Source of the DNA: Pseudorhizobium endolithicum
GTDB lineage: Bacteria; Pseudomonadota; Alphaproteobacteria; Rhizobiales; Rhizobiaceae
Reading direction: 5' to 3'
Assembly: GCF_902153245.2 (NCBI RefSeq)
Contig: NZ_CABFWF030000018.1
Span: forward strand, 1-64,000
Length of the DNA: 64,000 nucleotides
The position numbers and the translations under genes are program-made. This document shows, in pieces, positions 37,331-47,489 of the stretch. Each line of letters starts with the position of its first letter. Within the stretch, counting starts at the first letter, position 1. The notes beneath the pieces are model-generated. The model did not search any database and was not told the DNA's origin. It saw nothing but the letters and a program-made list of their open reading frames with translations.

Positions 37331-38587
37331 TCAGAAAGTCACCGGCTCCAGTGGGCTCCGGGTCGCTTCGAACGCCTTCATCCGCTCTTCCCGCTCGGCG
37401 ATGTAATTTCGGTTGTCGGGCACAGCCATGCGCTTTTTGGTGAGCTGCATCTGGAAGATGAAGAAGTTCTCGTGCGTGAAGGCCATCTCGGAGCCGGCGA
37501 GGTAGAATTCCCACATCCGCACGAAGCGCTCGTCGTAGATCGCCACCGCTTCCTCCCTCCTGGCGAGGAAACGTTGGCGCCAATGGCGCAGCGTGTGCGC
37601 GTAGTGCATCGGCAGGATCTCGATGTCGGCAACCAAAAGACCGGCCTTCTCGATCGAGGGCATGACTTCCGCCAACGAGGGGATATAGCCGCCGGGGAAG
37701 ATATACTTCTCGATGAACGGACCGTTGTAGCGCGCCGGGTAAGGCTGACCAATGGCATGCAGGACCATCACTCCGTCTTCCTGCAGGACATCGACGGCCT
37801 TGCGGAAGAACCGGCCAAAGTTCAGCCGCCCCACATGCTCGAACATGCCGACGGAAACGATGCGGTCGTATTTCACCGACGCCGGCAGGTAATAGTAATC
37901 CTGCAGTTCGAAACGCACGCGATCCGAAAGGCCCCGCTTCGCCGCCCGGTCGCGGGACACGCGCAACTGCTCCTGGCTCAACGTGATGCCGGTGACGTCG
38001 GTGCCACAGGCTTCCGCCAGATACATGGCCATTCCGCCCCAGCCGGAACCGATTTCAAGAACCCTCTGGCCCGGCTCGGCAAGGAGCTTTGCCGCGATAT
38101 GGCGCTTCTTGGCGACCTGCGCCTCGTAAAGGCTGATATCAGGCGGATTGAAATAGGCGCAGGAATATTGCCAGTCCTCGTCTAGGAAGAGGTCGAAGAG
38201 CTTGGCGCTCAGGTCGTAGTGATGGGCGACGTTGCGCTGGTTGCGGTTGACCGGCACGCCGTGCCTGACGCGCGCTTGCGCGATGCGGAGGAGCCCGCGC
38301 CATATCATCCCCGGAGTCAGCGCCTCACTCAAGGTATTGTCCTTGACGATCGCGAGCAATTCGTAGATGTCGCCCTCCTCGATCAGGAGGCGCCCGTCCA
38401 TGTAGACCTCCGCCAGCTTGAGCTGCGGGTCCGAGGCGATTTCTTCCTCCGCCTCCGTGTCGGTGAAGCGGATGGCGACGGTCCGCCCGCCTCCGTCGCC
38501 GAACACCTGCGAGCCGGTCGGGCCGCTGACGGTCAGCCTTCCCTTCCTGATGATCTTGGCGAGAAGTCGACGCAGGGACGAGGTCAT
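37331..38587 (-). CDS. Cyclopropane-fatty-acyl-phospholipid synthase family methyltransferase
   Basis: A 418-residue SAM enzyme adding a methylene or methyl group to unsaturated phospholipid acyl chains. It has the family order: N-terminal lipid-binding part (about 30-130) with NVAHHYDLSAKLFDLFLDED, then the SAM loop VLEIGSGWGGMAMYLAE, MFEHVG and KYIFPGGYIPSLAEV. The C-terminus has RMWEFYLAGSEMAF, typical of Cfa. Rhizobia often carry more than one cfa homologue, so the exact product is uncertain. GGAGG lies seven bases ahead of the ATG. It is about 155 bases downstream of tex, whose terminator separates them. Confidence 0.9.
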   Translation of the reverse strand: MTSSLRRLLAKIIRKGRLTVSGPTGSQVFGDGGGRTVAIRFTDTEAEEEIASDPQLKLAEVYMDGRLLIEEGDIYELLAIVKDNTLSEALTPGMIWRGLLRIAQARVRHGVPVNRNQRNVAHHYDLSAKLFDLFLDEDWQYSCAYFNPPDISLYEAQVAKKRHIAAKLLAEPGQRVLEIGSGWGGMAMYLAEACGTDVTGITLSQEQLRVSRDRAAKRGLSDRVRFELQDYYYLPASVKYDRIVSVGMFEHVGRLNFGRFFRKAVDVLQEDGVMVLHAIGQPYPARYNGPFIEKYIFPGGYIPSLAEVMPSIEKAGLLVADIEILPMHYAHTLRHWRQRFLARREEAVAIYDERFVRMWEFYLAGSEMAFTHENFFIFQMQLTKKRMAVPDNRNYIAEREERMKAFEATRSPLEPVTF

Positions 38588-38682
38588 GAAACTACCTCCG
38601 GACGAAGTCTATCTTGCAGAATAATAAGGAATAATTGCTTTCTCTGCAGTTGCAAGCACATCTACGCGCGAAAACATTGCAC

Positions 38683-38722
38683 AAAAAAGGATGCCGTCCA
38701 ACGGGTTTGGGCCGCATCCTTT
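38683..38722 (-). terminator. Rho-independent terminator of tex
   Basis: Read leftwards: AAAGGATGC (38722-38714) pairs with GCATCCTTT (38694-38686), enclosing an inner CCAA/TTGG stem, and TTTTTT follows (38688-38683). It begins 20 bases after the tex stop. Confidence 0.8.
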
Positions 38723-38741
38723 CGCGCAAACAGACAAGTTG

Positions 38742-41048
38742 CTAACGGCGCTTGAGGGCCTCCGCGAGGGCGGCGCCGAGCGCACCCTGGGAGCCGGCGC
38801 CTTTCGGCTCCGCCTTCATCTGCCGGGCGTTCGGGTGCGGCCCGTTTCGATTTGCGCCGCGGGGAGCCGGAGCTGCCTCCCCGCCATCCTTTCGCATGGT
38901 GAGAGCAATGCGCTTGCGCTTGACGTCCACTTCGACAACCCGAACCTTCACGACGTCGCCCGCCTTCACGACCTCATGTGGATCCTTTACGAAGCGGTCG
39001 GCGAGCTGGGACACGTGGACAAGCCCGTCCTGGTGCACGCCGATATCCACGAAGGCTCCGAAGGCGGCAACGTTGGTGACGGTCCCTTCGAGCAGCATGC
39101 CGGGCTTCAGGTCCGTGATCTCATCCACGCCTTCCGCAAAAGTCGCCGTCTTGAAGCTGGGGCGAGGATCGCGGCCGGGCTTTTCCAGTTCGGCGAGAAT
39201 ATCCTTCACGGTCGGCAGGCCGAACTGCTCGTCGATGAACTGCCGCGGATCGAGTTTTTTCAAGGTGGCGCTGTCGCCCATCAGTGTGCGCAGGTCGCGG
39301 CCGCAAGCGGCAACGATCTTCTTCGCCACCCCATAGGCTTCCGGGTGGACGGCCGAGGCATCCAGCGGTTCCTTTCCGTTGGGGATGCGAAGGAAGCCCG
39401 CCGCCTGCTCGAAGGTCCGGTTGCCGAGGCGGGCGACCTTCAGGAGTTCCTTCCGGCTCTCGAAGGGACCGTTCTGGTCGCGGTGCAGAACGATCGCCTC
39501 GGCGATGGCGCGGCTGAGGCCGGAGACGCGGGAGAGCAGCGGCGCGGATGCCGTGTTGAGATCGACGCCCACCGCGTTCACCGCATCCTCCACAACGGCA
39601 TCCAGCGAGCGCGACAGCTTTCCCTGGTCGACATCATGCTGATACTGGCCCACGCCGATCGACTTCGGCTCGATCTTCACGAGCTCCGCCAAGGGATCCT
39701 GAAGGCGGCGCGCAATGGAAACCGCACCGCGCAGGGAGACATCGAGGTTGGGGAATTCGGCCGCAGCCGTTTCAGACGCGGAGTAGACGGATGCGCCAGC
39801 TTCCGAGACGATCACCTTGGTGGGCTTCGGCGCCGGAAGGTTGGCCAGCATGTCTGCCACCAGCTTCTCCGTCTCGCGGCTGCCGGTGCCGTTGCCGATG
39901 GCGATAAGTTCAATCCCGTGCTTACGGACGAGCGATGCGAGCTCGGCTTGCGTGCCGCGGAGGTCGTTCCTCGGCGGGAACGGGTAGACCGTCGTCGTCT
40001 CCAGCAGCTTGCCGGTACCGTCGACGACGGCAACCTTGACGCCGGTCCGGATACCGGGATCGAGTCCCATGGTCGCCCGCGACCCGGCGGGAGCCGCCAA
40101 TAGCAGGTCCTTGAGGTTACGGGCGAAGACGTGAATCGCTTCCTCCTCGGCGCGCTCGCGCAGTTCCCGCATCAGGTCGAGCGAGAGCGACGTGGAGAGC
40201 TTGACGCGCCAGGTCCAGCCCGCAACCTCCATCAGCCAGCGATCCGCAGGCCCCTTGTCGCCAATCTCGAAGGCGGAGGCGATGATCCGCTGCGCCGGCT
40301 TGACCGGCGACGGATCGTCCTGATCCACTTCAATGGACACCGCCAGCACTTCCTCGTTCCAGCCGCGCAGCATGGCGAGCGCCCGGTGGCCCGGCACCGT
40401 CGCCCAGCGTTCCGAATGGTCGAAATAGTCCGCGAACTTCGCGCCGGCCTCCTGCTTGCCGTCGACCACCTTCGCCTTGAGCACGGCGCGTTCGCGCATA
40501 TGCTGGCGCAGGCGGCCGAGCAGGTCGGCATTCTCGGAAATGGTCTCGGCGACGATATCGCGGGCACCTTCGAGCGCCGTCTTCACATCCGTCACCTCGC
40601 CCGCAACGTAGGCCGCGGCGAGATCCGCCGGGTCGGCAGCGCGATCCGCCCAGATCGCTTCCGCCAGCGGTCCGAGCCCCCGCTCGCGGGCGATCTCGGC
40701 GCGTGTGCGGCGCTTCGGCTTGTAGGGGAGATAGAGGTCCTCCAGTTCCGCCTTGGTGGCGGCCCTGGCGAGCTTTGCCGCCAGTTCGTCCGTCATCTTG
40801 CCCTGCGAGGTGATCGACTCGACCACCGAGGCACGGCGCGCTTCCAGTTCGCGCAGGTAGACGAGCCGCTCGGAGAGCGTACGCAGTTGCGTGTCGTCCA
40901 GGCCGCCGGTCACTTCCTTCCGGTAACGGGCGATGAAGGGGATCGTCGCGCCTTCGTCGATCAGGCCGACGGCGGCGGCAACCTGGTCCGGCCGGGCGTT
41001 GATCTCGGCGGCAATCGCGGCGGCAAGGAGACGGATGTCGGCGGCCAT
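38742..41048 (-). CDS. tex: Tex family RNA-binding transcription accessory protein
   Basis: A 768-residue cytosolic nucleic-acid-binding protein. Order: Tex N-terminal helical domain (about 1-190; [20 protein letters not shown]), YqgF/RNase H-like domain (about 320-450; [20 protein letters not shown]), helix-hairpin-helix region (about 490-600; [18 protein letters not shown] and [18 protein letters not shown]), and a C-terminal S1 domain (about 650-720; [32 protein letters not shown]). Tex homologues affect toxin expression, RNA polymerase and ribosome-related processes. Family length is about 770, so it is complete. Confidence 0.96.
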   Translation of the reverse strand: MAADIRLLAAAIAAEINARPDQVAAAVGLIDEGATIPFIARYRKEVTGGLDDTQLRTLSERLVYLRELEARRASVVESITSQGKMTDELAAKLARAATKAELEDLYLPYKPKRRTRAEIARERGLGPLAEAIWADRAADPADLAAAYVAGEVTDVKTALEGARDIVAETISENADLLGRLRQHMRERAVLKAKVVDGKQEAGAKFADYFDHSERWATVPGHRALAMLRGWNEEVLAVSIEVDQDDPSPVKPAQRIIASAFEIGDKGPADRWLMEVAGWTWRVKLSTSLSLDLMRELRERAEEEAIHVFARNLKDLLLAAPAGSRATMGLDPGIRTGVKVAVVDGTGKLLETTTVYPFPPRNDLRGTQAELASLVRKHGIELIAIGNGTGSRETEKLVADMLANLPAPKPTKVIVSEAGASVYSASETAAAEFPNLDVSLRGAVSIARRLQDPLAELVKIEPKSIGVGQYQHDVDQGKLSRSLDAVVEDAVNAVGVDLNTASAPLLSRVSGLSRAIAEAIVLHRDQNGPFESRKELLKVARLGNRTFEQAAGFLRIPNGKEPLDASAVHPEAYGVAKKIVAACGRDLRTLMGDSATLKKLDPRQFIDEQFGLPTVKDILAELEKPGRDPRPSFKTATFAEGVDEITDLKPGMLLEGTVTNVAAFGAFVDIGVHQDGLVHVSQLADRFVKDPHEVVKAGDVVKVRVVEVDVKRKRIALTMRKDGGEAAPAPRGANRNGPHPNARQMKAEPKGAGSQGALGAALAEALKRR

Positions 41049-41077
41049 GGCACTCTCTCTGTTCGCAAGGGAGGGCG

Positions 41078-41105
41078 ACCATAATCAAACTTTACGGCAT
41101 GGCAA
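41078..41105 (-). promoter_or_regulatory. Candidate tex promoter
   Basis: Read leftwards: TTGCCA (41105-41100), 16-base spacer, TATGGT (41083-41078), about 30 bases before the tex ATG. Confidence 0.35.
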
Positions 41106-41136
41106 CGTGGAGAACCGGCGATTCCACAGGATGCGC

Positions 41137-41165
41137 TTGACCTTTGCCTCCCCTCCCCTTAACCG
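41137..41165 (+). promoter_or_regulatory. Candidate purD promoter
   Basis: TTGACC (41137-41142) preceded by C, 17-base pyrimidine-rich spacer, TAACCG (41160-41165), about 30 bases before the purD ATG. The -35 is good, the -10 weak. Confidence 0.35.
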
Positions 41166-41194
41166 CCGCGTAAGGCAAGAAGAGAGGGCGAGAG

Positions 41195-42466
41195 ATGAAG
41201 GTTCTGCTGATCGGCTCCGGCGGACGCGAGCATGCACTGGCCTGGAAGCTCGCGCAGTCACCGACGCTGACCAAGCTTTTCGCGGCCCCCGGCAATCCCG
41301 GCATCGCCGAACATGCAGAACTCCTTCCGCTCGATGTCGACGACCATGCCGCCGTCGCGACGTTCTGCCGGGATGCCGGTATCGATCTCGTCGTCGTCGG
41401 TCCGGAGGCGCCGCTGGTGGCGGGGCTGGCCGACCGGCTCCGGGACGCAGGCATCGCGACCTTCGGACCGTCGGCGGCCGCCGCGCAGTTGGAAGGCTCG
41501 AAAGGTTTCACCAAGGATCTGTGCGCCCGCTACGGCATTCCGACCGGTGCCTACCGGCGCTTCACGGATGCGGAAGCGGCGAAAAGCTACGTGCAGGAAC
41601 AGGGCGCGCCGATCGTCATCAAGGCGGACGGGCTTGCCGCCGGCAAGGGCGTGACCGTGGCCATGACGCCCGGCGAGGCGCTGGCTGCCATCGACGACTG
41701 CTTCTCCGGCACCTTCGGTTCAGCCGGCGCCGAAGTCGTGGTCGAAGCCTTCCTCGACGGCGAGGAAGCGAGCTTCTTCTGCCTCTGCGACGGCAAGACG
41801 GCGCTGCCCCTGGCGACCGCCCAGGACCACAAGCGGGTCGGCGATGCGGATACCGGCCCCAATACGGGCGGCATGGGCGCCTATTCTCCCGCGCCTGTCA
41901 TGACGCCGGACATGGTCGAGCGGACGATGAAGGAGATCATCGAGCCCACGATCCGCGGCATGGCGGAGAGCGGCCATCCCTTCACCGGCGTCTTCTTCGC
42001 GGGCCTGATGATCACCGCCAAGGGACCGGAGCTCATCGAGTACAATGTCCGCTTCGGCGATCCGGAGTGCCAGGTGCTGATGATGCGGCTCAAGAGCGAT
42101 CTTCTCGTGCTGCTCCATGCCGCGGCAACCGGGACGCTCCACCAGGTTTCCGCCCAGTGGTCGCAAGATATCGCGCTGACGGTGGTGATGGCCTCGAAGG
42201 GCTATCCGGGCACCTATGAAAAGGAAACGCCGATCGGCCCGTTGCCGCAGACGTCTGAGAAGGAGCAGATCTTCCATGCCGGAACGGCATTGAAGGACGG
42301 CAGGCTCGTGGCGACCGGCGGGCGCGTCTTGAATGTCACCGCCACGGGCAAGACAGTGGCAGAGGCCCATTCTAAGGCCTACGCCCTGGTGGACCGCGTC
42401 CCGTGGGAGAACGGCTTCACCCGCCGCGACATCGGCTGGCGGGCGATCGAGCGCGAGCGCTCCTGA
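41195..42466 (+). CDS. purD: Phosphoribosylamine-glycine ligase
   Basis: A 423-residue ATP-grasp enzyme forming glycinamide ribonucleotide, second step of purine synthesis. It begins [20 protein letters not shown]. The ATP-grasp core has [12 protein letters not shown] and [11 protein letters not shown], then the GARS signature [13 protein letters not shown] and [28 protein letters not shown] gives a ribosome site. It is divergent from tex over about 146 bases. Confidence 0.96.
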   Translation: MKVLLIGSGGREHALAWKLAQSPTLTKLFAAPGNPGIAEHAELLPLDVDDHAAVATFCRDAGIDLVVVGPEAPLVAGLADRLRDAGIATFGPSAAAAQLEGSKGFTKDLCARYGIPTGAYRRFTDAEAAKSYVQEQGAPIVIKADGLAAGKGVTVAMTPGEALAAIDDCFSGTFGSAGAEVVVEAFLDGEEASFFCLCDGKTALPLATAQDHKRVGDADTGPNTGGMGAYSPAPVMTPDMVERTMKEIIEPTIRGMAESGHPFTGVFFAGLMITAKGPELIEYNVRFGDPECQVLMMRLKSDLLVLLHAAATGTLHQVSAQWSQDIALTVVMASKGYPGTYEKETPIGPLPQTSEKEQIFHAGTALKDGRLVATGGRVLNVTATGKTVAEAHSKAYALVDRVPWENGFTRRDIGWRAIERERS

Positions 42467-42562
42467 ACGAACGCCAACTGTTTACCGAAAACTTACCAGT
42501 CACGCTGACCGCTTCGAAACCTTCGGCTGATACTGCTTCTCCATTCTGAGAGGAGTTGTGCC

Positions 42563-43006
42563 ATGCGGTTTGTGCTGACCAGTGCCCTGATCCTGATGGC
42601 GGGATCGGCGGCGGCTTCATCGATCCTGCCGCTCGCCGGCAACGGCGGCAACGGCAGCATTGTCATGAAGACCTGCGGCGACTGCCCGCCTCCCAAGACC
42701 GAGGAAGAGGTTTCCGGCTACAAGGTTCCGGTCCTGGACAAGGGGCCGCAGCGCATCGAGATCGTTGAGATCGGCGGTGAGAAGAAGCTCGTCCGGACGG
42801 AAGCATGGCTCGGCGGCTCTCCCGTCGTGCATATCAGCAAGATGCAGGACTGGATGGTGGAAGGCGGCTCCATGTTGGCCGGCACCGTAGGAGACGGTGT
42901 CGACCATGCCCTGGTAGGAGCTGTGAAGACCGATGCCGACGGCGTAGCCCCGGCAAACGAATCGTCGCCCCTCGACCTCGATGCCTTGCATTTGCGGCTG
43001 AACTGA
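42563..43006 (+). CDS. HPE1-like secreted protein of Rhizobiaceae
   Basis: A 147-residue exported protein with a signal peptide (about 1-19, ending SAAA). Mature features are a CGDCPPPK cysteine pair (about 38-45), VSGYKVPVLDKGPQRIEIVE, EKKLVRTEAWLGGSPVVHISK and a LDLDALHLRLN end. I match it from memory to proteins with a plant virulence effector HPE1-like domain, named after a Liberibacter protein and common in Rhizobium and Agrobacterium. A virulence role should not be assumed here. GAGAGGAG precedes the ATG. It follows purD by 96 bases and has an inverted repeat (43003-43021) over its stop. Confidence 0.65.
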   Translation: MRFVLTSALILMAGSAAASSILPLAGNGGNGSIVMKTCGDCPPPKTEEEVSGYKVPVLDKGPQRIEIVEIGGEKKLVRTEAWLGGSPVVHISKMQDWMVEGGSMLAGTVGDGVDHALVGAVKTDADGVAPANESSPLDLDALHLRLN

Positions 43007-43178
43007 CAGGCTGGCTGTCAGTTCGGGCCTGGCGACTAAACCAATAATCAATCTTTAATCTTCATTGTGCCTGCAGTGCGGTGCAGCACCGTGAAGCGCA
43101 GGACGCGCAACTTCCCTCCCATAGCCCAAGTCACGCGCTCGCGGCTGGCAACAGTTGCGGCGTGTTCAGCGAGTCCAC

Positions 43179-45014
43179 ATGAAAAACCTCAAGATTTCAC
43201 ACCAGCTCTTTATTCTCATTACAGGGCTGATGATCGCCTTCGCCGGCGTCACCTACTACCAGATACGCACGTCCGTCGCCTCAATCTACGCGGAGCGCTA
43301 CGACATGTTGCGGACCCAGGTGGAGTCCGCCATTTCGATCATGCAGGTCTACCACGACCAGGAGAAGGCGGGCACGCTCAGCCGGGAAGAGGCCCAGAAG
43401 CAGGCTTACGCCACCGTCGCCGCGATCAAGTACGAGCCCGCCGGCTACGTCTTCGGCATGACGAAGGACATCGTCATGACGTTCCACTACAACTCGAAAA
43501 ATGTCGGGACATCCCAGAAGGGACAACCGGACAGGATGGGCAAGCTGTTCCGCGAAGAGATCGTCAAGAACGCCCAGGCCGGCGGCGGAATCGTCGAATA
43601 CCATTGGGAAAAGCCAGGCTTGGCGGCCGACAAGGTCTACAAGAAGGCCGTCTATTCGAACATGTTCGCGCCCTGGGACGTGGTGGTCGCAACGGGCGTC
43701 TACGTTGACGATCTGGAGACGAAGGTCAGCAACACCATCATGGAAGTGATCGCCTTCGGCTTCGTCGTCTTTCTCGCGGCCGTTGGGCTGGCCTTCCTCG
43801 TCATCCGCAACATCACGAAGCCCCTCGCAGCGGTGCATTCGGCGCTCGAAGCGGTGGCGAACGAGGATGTCTCTCGTGCCATACCGCACACGGACATGCG
43901 CAACGAGGTCGGCATGATGGCCAAGGCGACCGCCGAATTGCAGGAAAAGGTGCGCGAGCGCCATGCCCTTTCCGAACGCCAGGTGCAGCAGCAGCAGGAA
44001 CTCGACCGGGAGCGCCAGCAGAACGTCGCCCTGCAGCAGGAGGAAGCGCAATCGCAGGCGCGCGTGGTAGCTACCATCGGCACCGCACTGGAGGCGCTGG
44101 CGCAAGGCGACCTCACGGTTCGCTGCGGCGACCTCGGCAGCCGCTACGCCGCCCTTCGCGACAATTTCAACGATGCCTTGTCGCGCCTGGAGGCGGCCAT
44201 GGCCAAGGTCAACGCCAAGGGCATCGACATCGGCGGCTCCAAGGAGGAAATCCGCCGCGCCTCCAGCGAGCTGTCGCAGCGCACCGAGCGGCAGGCAGCC
44301 AATCTGGAAGAGACCTCGGCGGCACTGGACGAACTCACGGTCGCCGTGCGTCAGACGGCCGACGGCGCGCGGGAAGCAGCGCAGCGCGTGACCGCGGTCA
44401 GCAGCGAGGCCGGGCGCAGCGACAGCGTCGTCACCGAAGCGATCAATGCGATGAGCAGCATCGAGCAGTCGTCCGCGGAAATCGCCAAGATCATTGGCGT
44501 CATCGACGAGATCGCCTTCCAGACCAACCTGCTGGCGTTGAATGCCGGCGTGGAAGCGGCGCGCGCCGGCGAATCCGGCAAGGGGTTTGCCGTCGTGGCG
44601 CAGGAAGTGCGCGAACTGGCGCAACGGTCAGCCGCCGCCGCCAAGGAGATCAAGGACCAGATCTCCCGTTCGTCCGGCGAGGTGCAGAACGGCGTCCGGC
44701 TGGTCGGGGAAGCGGGCGAGGCCCTGAAGCGGATTTCCGACCAGGTGAAGGCGGCAAGCGACGTGGTCAGCAAGATCGCCCATTCCGCCGCAGAACAGGA
44801 CACCACGCTGCGGTCGATCTCGTCGTCGCTCAACCAGCTCGACGCGGCGACCCAACACAATGCGGCCATGGCGGAAGAGACCACCGCCTCTGCCGAATCG
44901 CTGGCTGTCGACACGGAAGAACTGCTTACGCTGATCCGGACCTTCCGGGTGAGCCAGCGCTCGGAAGTGCACCGCCTGCAGGGCATGGCGGAGCAGATGC
45001 GCAAGGCCGGATAA
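43179..45014 (+). CDS. Methyl-accepting chemotaxis protein with single Cache sensor
   Basis: Chemoreceptor of 611 residues. Helix one is at about 9-29. The periplasmic domain (about 30-185) is of the sCache_2 type: [29 protein letters not shown] and [19 protein letters not shown]. Helix two is near 190-215, then HAMP, a glutamine-rich coiled stretch, a second HAMP-like part, and the signalling hairpin with [20 protein letters not shown]. It ends EQMRKAG with no CheR pentapeptide. sCache_2 receptors often sense short organic acids; the ligand is unknown. The ATG at 43179 has only a weak ribosome site. A strong terminator follows. Confidence 0.93.
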   Translation: MKNLKISHQLFILITGLMIAFAGVTYYQIRTSVASIYAERYDMLRTQVESAISIMQVYHDQEKAGTLSREEAQKQAYATVAAIKYEPAGYVFGMTKDIVMTFHYNSKNVGTSQKGQPDRMGKLFREEIVKNAQAGGGIVEYHWEKPGLAADKVYKKAVYSNMFAPWDVVVATGVYVDDLETKVSNTIMEVIAFGFVVFLAAVGLAFLVIRNITKPLAAVHSALEAVANEDVSRAIPHTDMRNEVGMMAKATAELQEKVRERHALSERQVQQQQELDRERQQNVALQQEEAQSQARVVATIGTALEALAQGDLTVRCGDLGSRYAALRDNFNDALSRLEAAMAKVNAKGIDIGGSKEEIRRASSELSQRTERQAANLEETSAALDELTVAVRQTADGAREAAQRVTAVSSEAGRSDSVVTEAINAMSSIEQSSAEIAKIIGVIDEIAFQTNLLALNAGVEAARAGESGKGFAVVAQEVRELAQRSAAAAKEIKDQISRSSGEVQNGVRLVGEAGEALKRISDQVKAASDVVSKIAHSAAEQDTTLRSISSSLNQLDAATQHNAAMAEETTASAESLAVDTEELLTLIRTFRVSQRSEVHRLQGMAEQMRKAG

Positions 45015-45036
45015 CAACCGACATCGACAACAAAGA

Positions 45037-45071
45037 AAGGCCGTCGGCTCCCGCCGGCGGCCTTTTTTTTT
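45037..45071 (+). terminator. Strong rho-independent terminator after chemoreceptor gene
   Basis: GGCCGTCGGC (45039-45048) pairs with GCCGGCGGCC (45053-45062) with one G-T pair and a four-base loop, followed by nine T (45063-45071). It separates the convergent chemoreceptor and glyS. Confidence 0.92.
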
Positions 45072-45086
45072 GGATGTGAACTCTTC

Positions 45087-47382
45087 TCAACCAGCGATCT
45101 TCGAGAAATCCGCGACCGTCGCCGTCGCTTCACGGATGGCCTTCAGCAGGGCCAGGCGGTTGGCGCGAATGGCCGTATCCTCGTCGTTGACCAGCACCTC
45201 CTCGAAGAAGCGGTCGACCGGCGCCCGAAGCCTCGACAGGGCCTGCATGGCGGAACGGAAGTCTTCGCCGGCGACTGCCTCGGAGGCCTCCTTCGAGGCG
45301 GTGGTGATCGCATTCCACAGCGCCTTTTCGGCATCGAGCCGCAGCAGTTCCTCCGAGACGCCATCGGCGACCACCGTCCCCTTCTTCTCCTCCGCGGCCA
45401 GAAGCTGGGTGGCGCGCTTCGTTCCGGCCAGCAGGTTGATGCCGTCCTCGGAGGTGATGAAGGCGGTCAGCGCCTCGGCGCGGCGGGCGACCATCAGCAG
45501 GTCGTCGGCCTCCGGCGTCAGCACGGCATCGATGATGTCGTGGCGGGCACCCTGATCGCGCAGATAGACCTTCAGGCGGTCGTGGAAGAAGGAGAGGAGT
45601 GATCCATCCGCGAATACACTCCTAAAGCTCTCCCATTCACCTTTAGAATCTCTGCTGACGGACAAAACGCTGCTAACGATGTCGACAGTAGAGGTAGCGA
45701 AAACCACTGCGCGTTCCGCTGGAGCGATAGATCGTCCCAACAGGCGCCTAGCGAACGTATCCAGCAGCGAAAGCCGTACACCGCGTTCCAGCAGGATACG
45801 CACGACGCCCAATGCCGCGCGGCGCAGTGCGAACGGATCCTTCGAACCGGTCGGCTTTTCGTCGATCGCCCAGAAGCCGACCAGCGTGTCCAGCTTGTCG
45901 GCGAGCGCCACGGTGATGGCGACCTTGTCGTCCGGCACGCGGTCGGACGGGCCCTGCGGCTTGTAGTGATCCTCGATCGCCGCGGCGACGGAAGGATGCT
46001 CCCCCTGGAGAACGGCATAGCGGCGTCCCATCAGGCCCTGAAGCTCCGGGAACTCCCCGACCGCTTCGGTGCGAAGGTCGGCCTTGGCGAGCACTGCGGC
46101 GCGGTCCACCAGCGCCGGGTCGGCGCCGACGACCGGTGCCAGTTCCTTCGCCAGCGCGCGGATGCGCGCGACGCGTTCACCCTGCGTGCCGAGCTTGGCG
46201 TGGAAGGTGACGTTCAGCACATCGAGTTTCGCCATGCGCTGGTCGAGCGGCTTCTTGAGGTCGAGCCCGAACTTATCGGCTGAAGCCGTCAGTTCCTGCA
46301 GATCCGGCAGGTCGCCCTGGTCGCGGGTCCAGAAATGCTTGGCGTCGGAAAAGGCGTGCGCGCACCACCTTGCCGTTGCCGTGCATGATCTCCTTGCCGC
46401 CGTCCTTCGCCTCGATATTCGACACGAGGATGAAGCGGTTGGAGAGCCCTTCTCCCGCCCCTTGCGGCCTGGTGACGAAGCACTTCTGGTTCGTCTTGAT
46501 CGTCAACCGGATGATCTCGGCCGGAATTTCCAGGTAATCCTGCTCGAACTCGCCCATCAGCACATGCGGCCACTCGACGAGGCCGGACACCTCCTCCAGC
46601 AGGCCCTCGTCCTCGACCAGTTCGAGACCATTGGCGAAAGCGATGTCGCGGGCGTCGTGCAGGATCACGTCCTTGCGGCGCTCCGCATCGAGCATGACCT
46701 TGGCCTTCTCCAGGCTCCTCACATAGTCATCGAAACGGCGAACGGTGATCGCCTCCGGGGCATGGAAGCGGTGGCCGTAGGTGACGTTGCCGGCAACGAG
46801 CCCGTCGATCTCGAAGGGGATGACCTGGGTTTCATCGTGCTCGGGGCCGAAGACGCAGACGATCGACTGCAGCGGGCGCACCCAGCGCAGGCTTTCCGGC
46901 CCCTTGCCTTCCACACCGGCAAAACGGGCACCCTTCGGCATGGAAGCCGCACCCCAGCGCATGGACTTGGGCCACGGGAAGTTGCGGATGATGCCGGGCA
47001 TGACATCGGCGATGATATCTTCCGCGGCACGTCCGGGGCGGGAAATGACCGCCACGTAGAAATCGCCCTTCTTCGGATCGCTGACAACCTGGGCTTCCGA
47101 GACGGAGGAAAGACCGGCCTTGCGCAGAAAACCCTGAACCGCCTGTTCCGGAGCCTTGGTGGAGGGACCCTTGATTTCCTCGCGCTGGTCGGCGGAGCGG
47201 GCCGTCAGCCCGCGGATGTCGAGCGCCAGCCGGCGCGGCGTCCAGTACTCGCGGGCGCCCTCGTAGGTCAGGCCTGCTTCGACCAGCGCGTCGGTCACAA
47301 GTTTCTTCAGGTCACCCGCCGCCTTGCGCTGCATGCGGGCCGGGATTTCCTCGGAACGGAGTTCAAGAAGCAGATCGGGCAT
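45087..47382 (-). pseudogene. glyS: Glycyl-tRNA synthetase beta subunit, disrupted by a one-base frameshift
   Basis: Beta subunit of the alpha2-beta2 glycyl-tRNA synthetase, needed for tRNA recognition. The ATG at 47382 opens a normal N-terminal part ([17 protein letters not shown]) that runs to VVRARL at about residue 340. There the frame is lost and stops at 46273. The other frame carries on seamlessly as [15 protein letters not shown] through [20 protein letters not shown] to the end at 45087. One T too many in the run TTTT (plus-strand AAAA, 46349-46352) explains it. Joined, the protein has the normal length near 750 and ends in the anticodon-binding domain. Since glyS is essential where glyQ/glyS is the only system, a sequence error or recent mutation are the main options. 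Confidence 0.88.
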
Positions 47383-47489
47383 ATCTTCAGCTTTTCAGTG
47401 AATTTCACGCGAATGGTGGAACGTGCCGAGGCTCTAGCAAGCCCATTGGCAAAAGTCATCAGTCGGGCACGGCGAAAGTCTGCCGCCGC

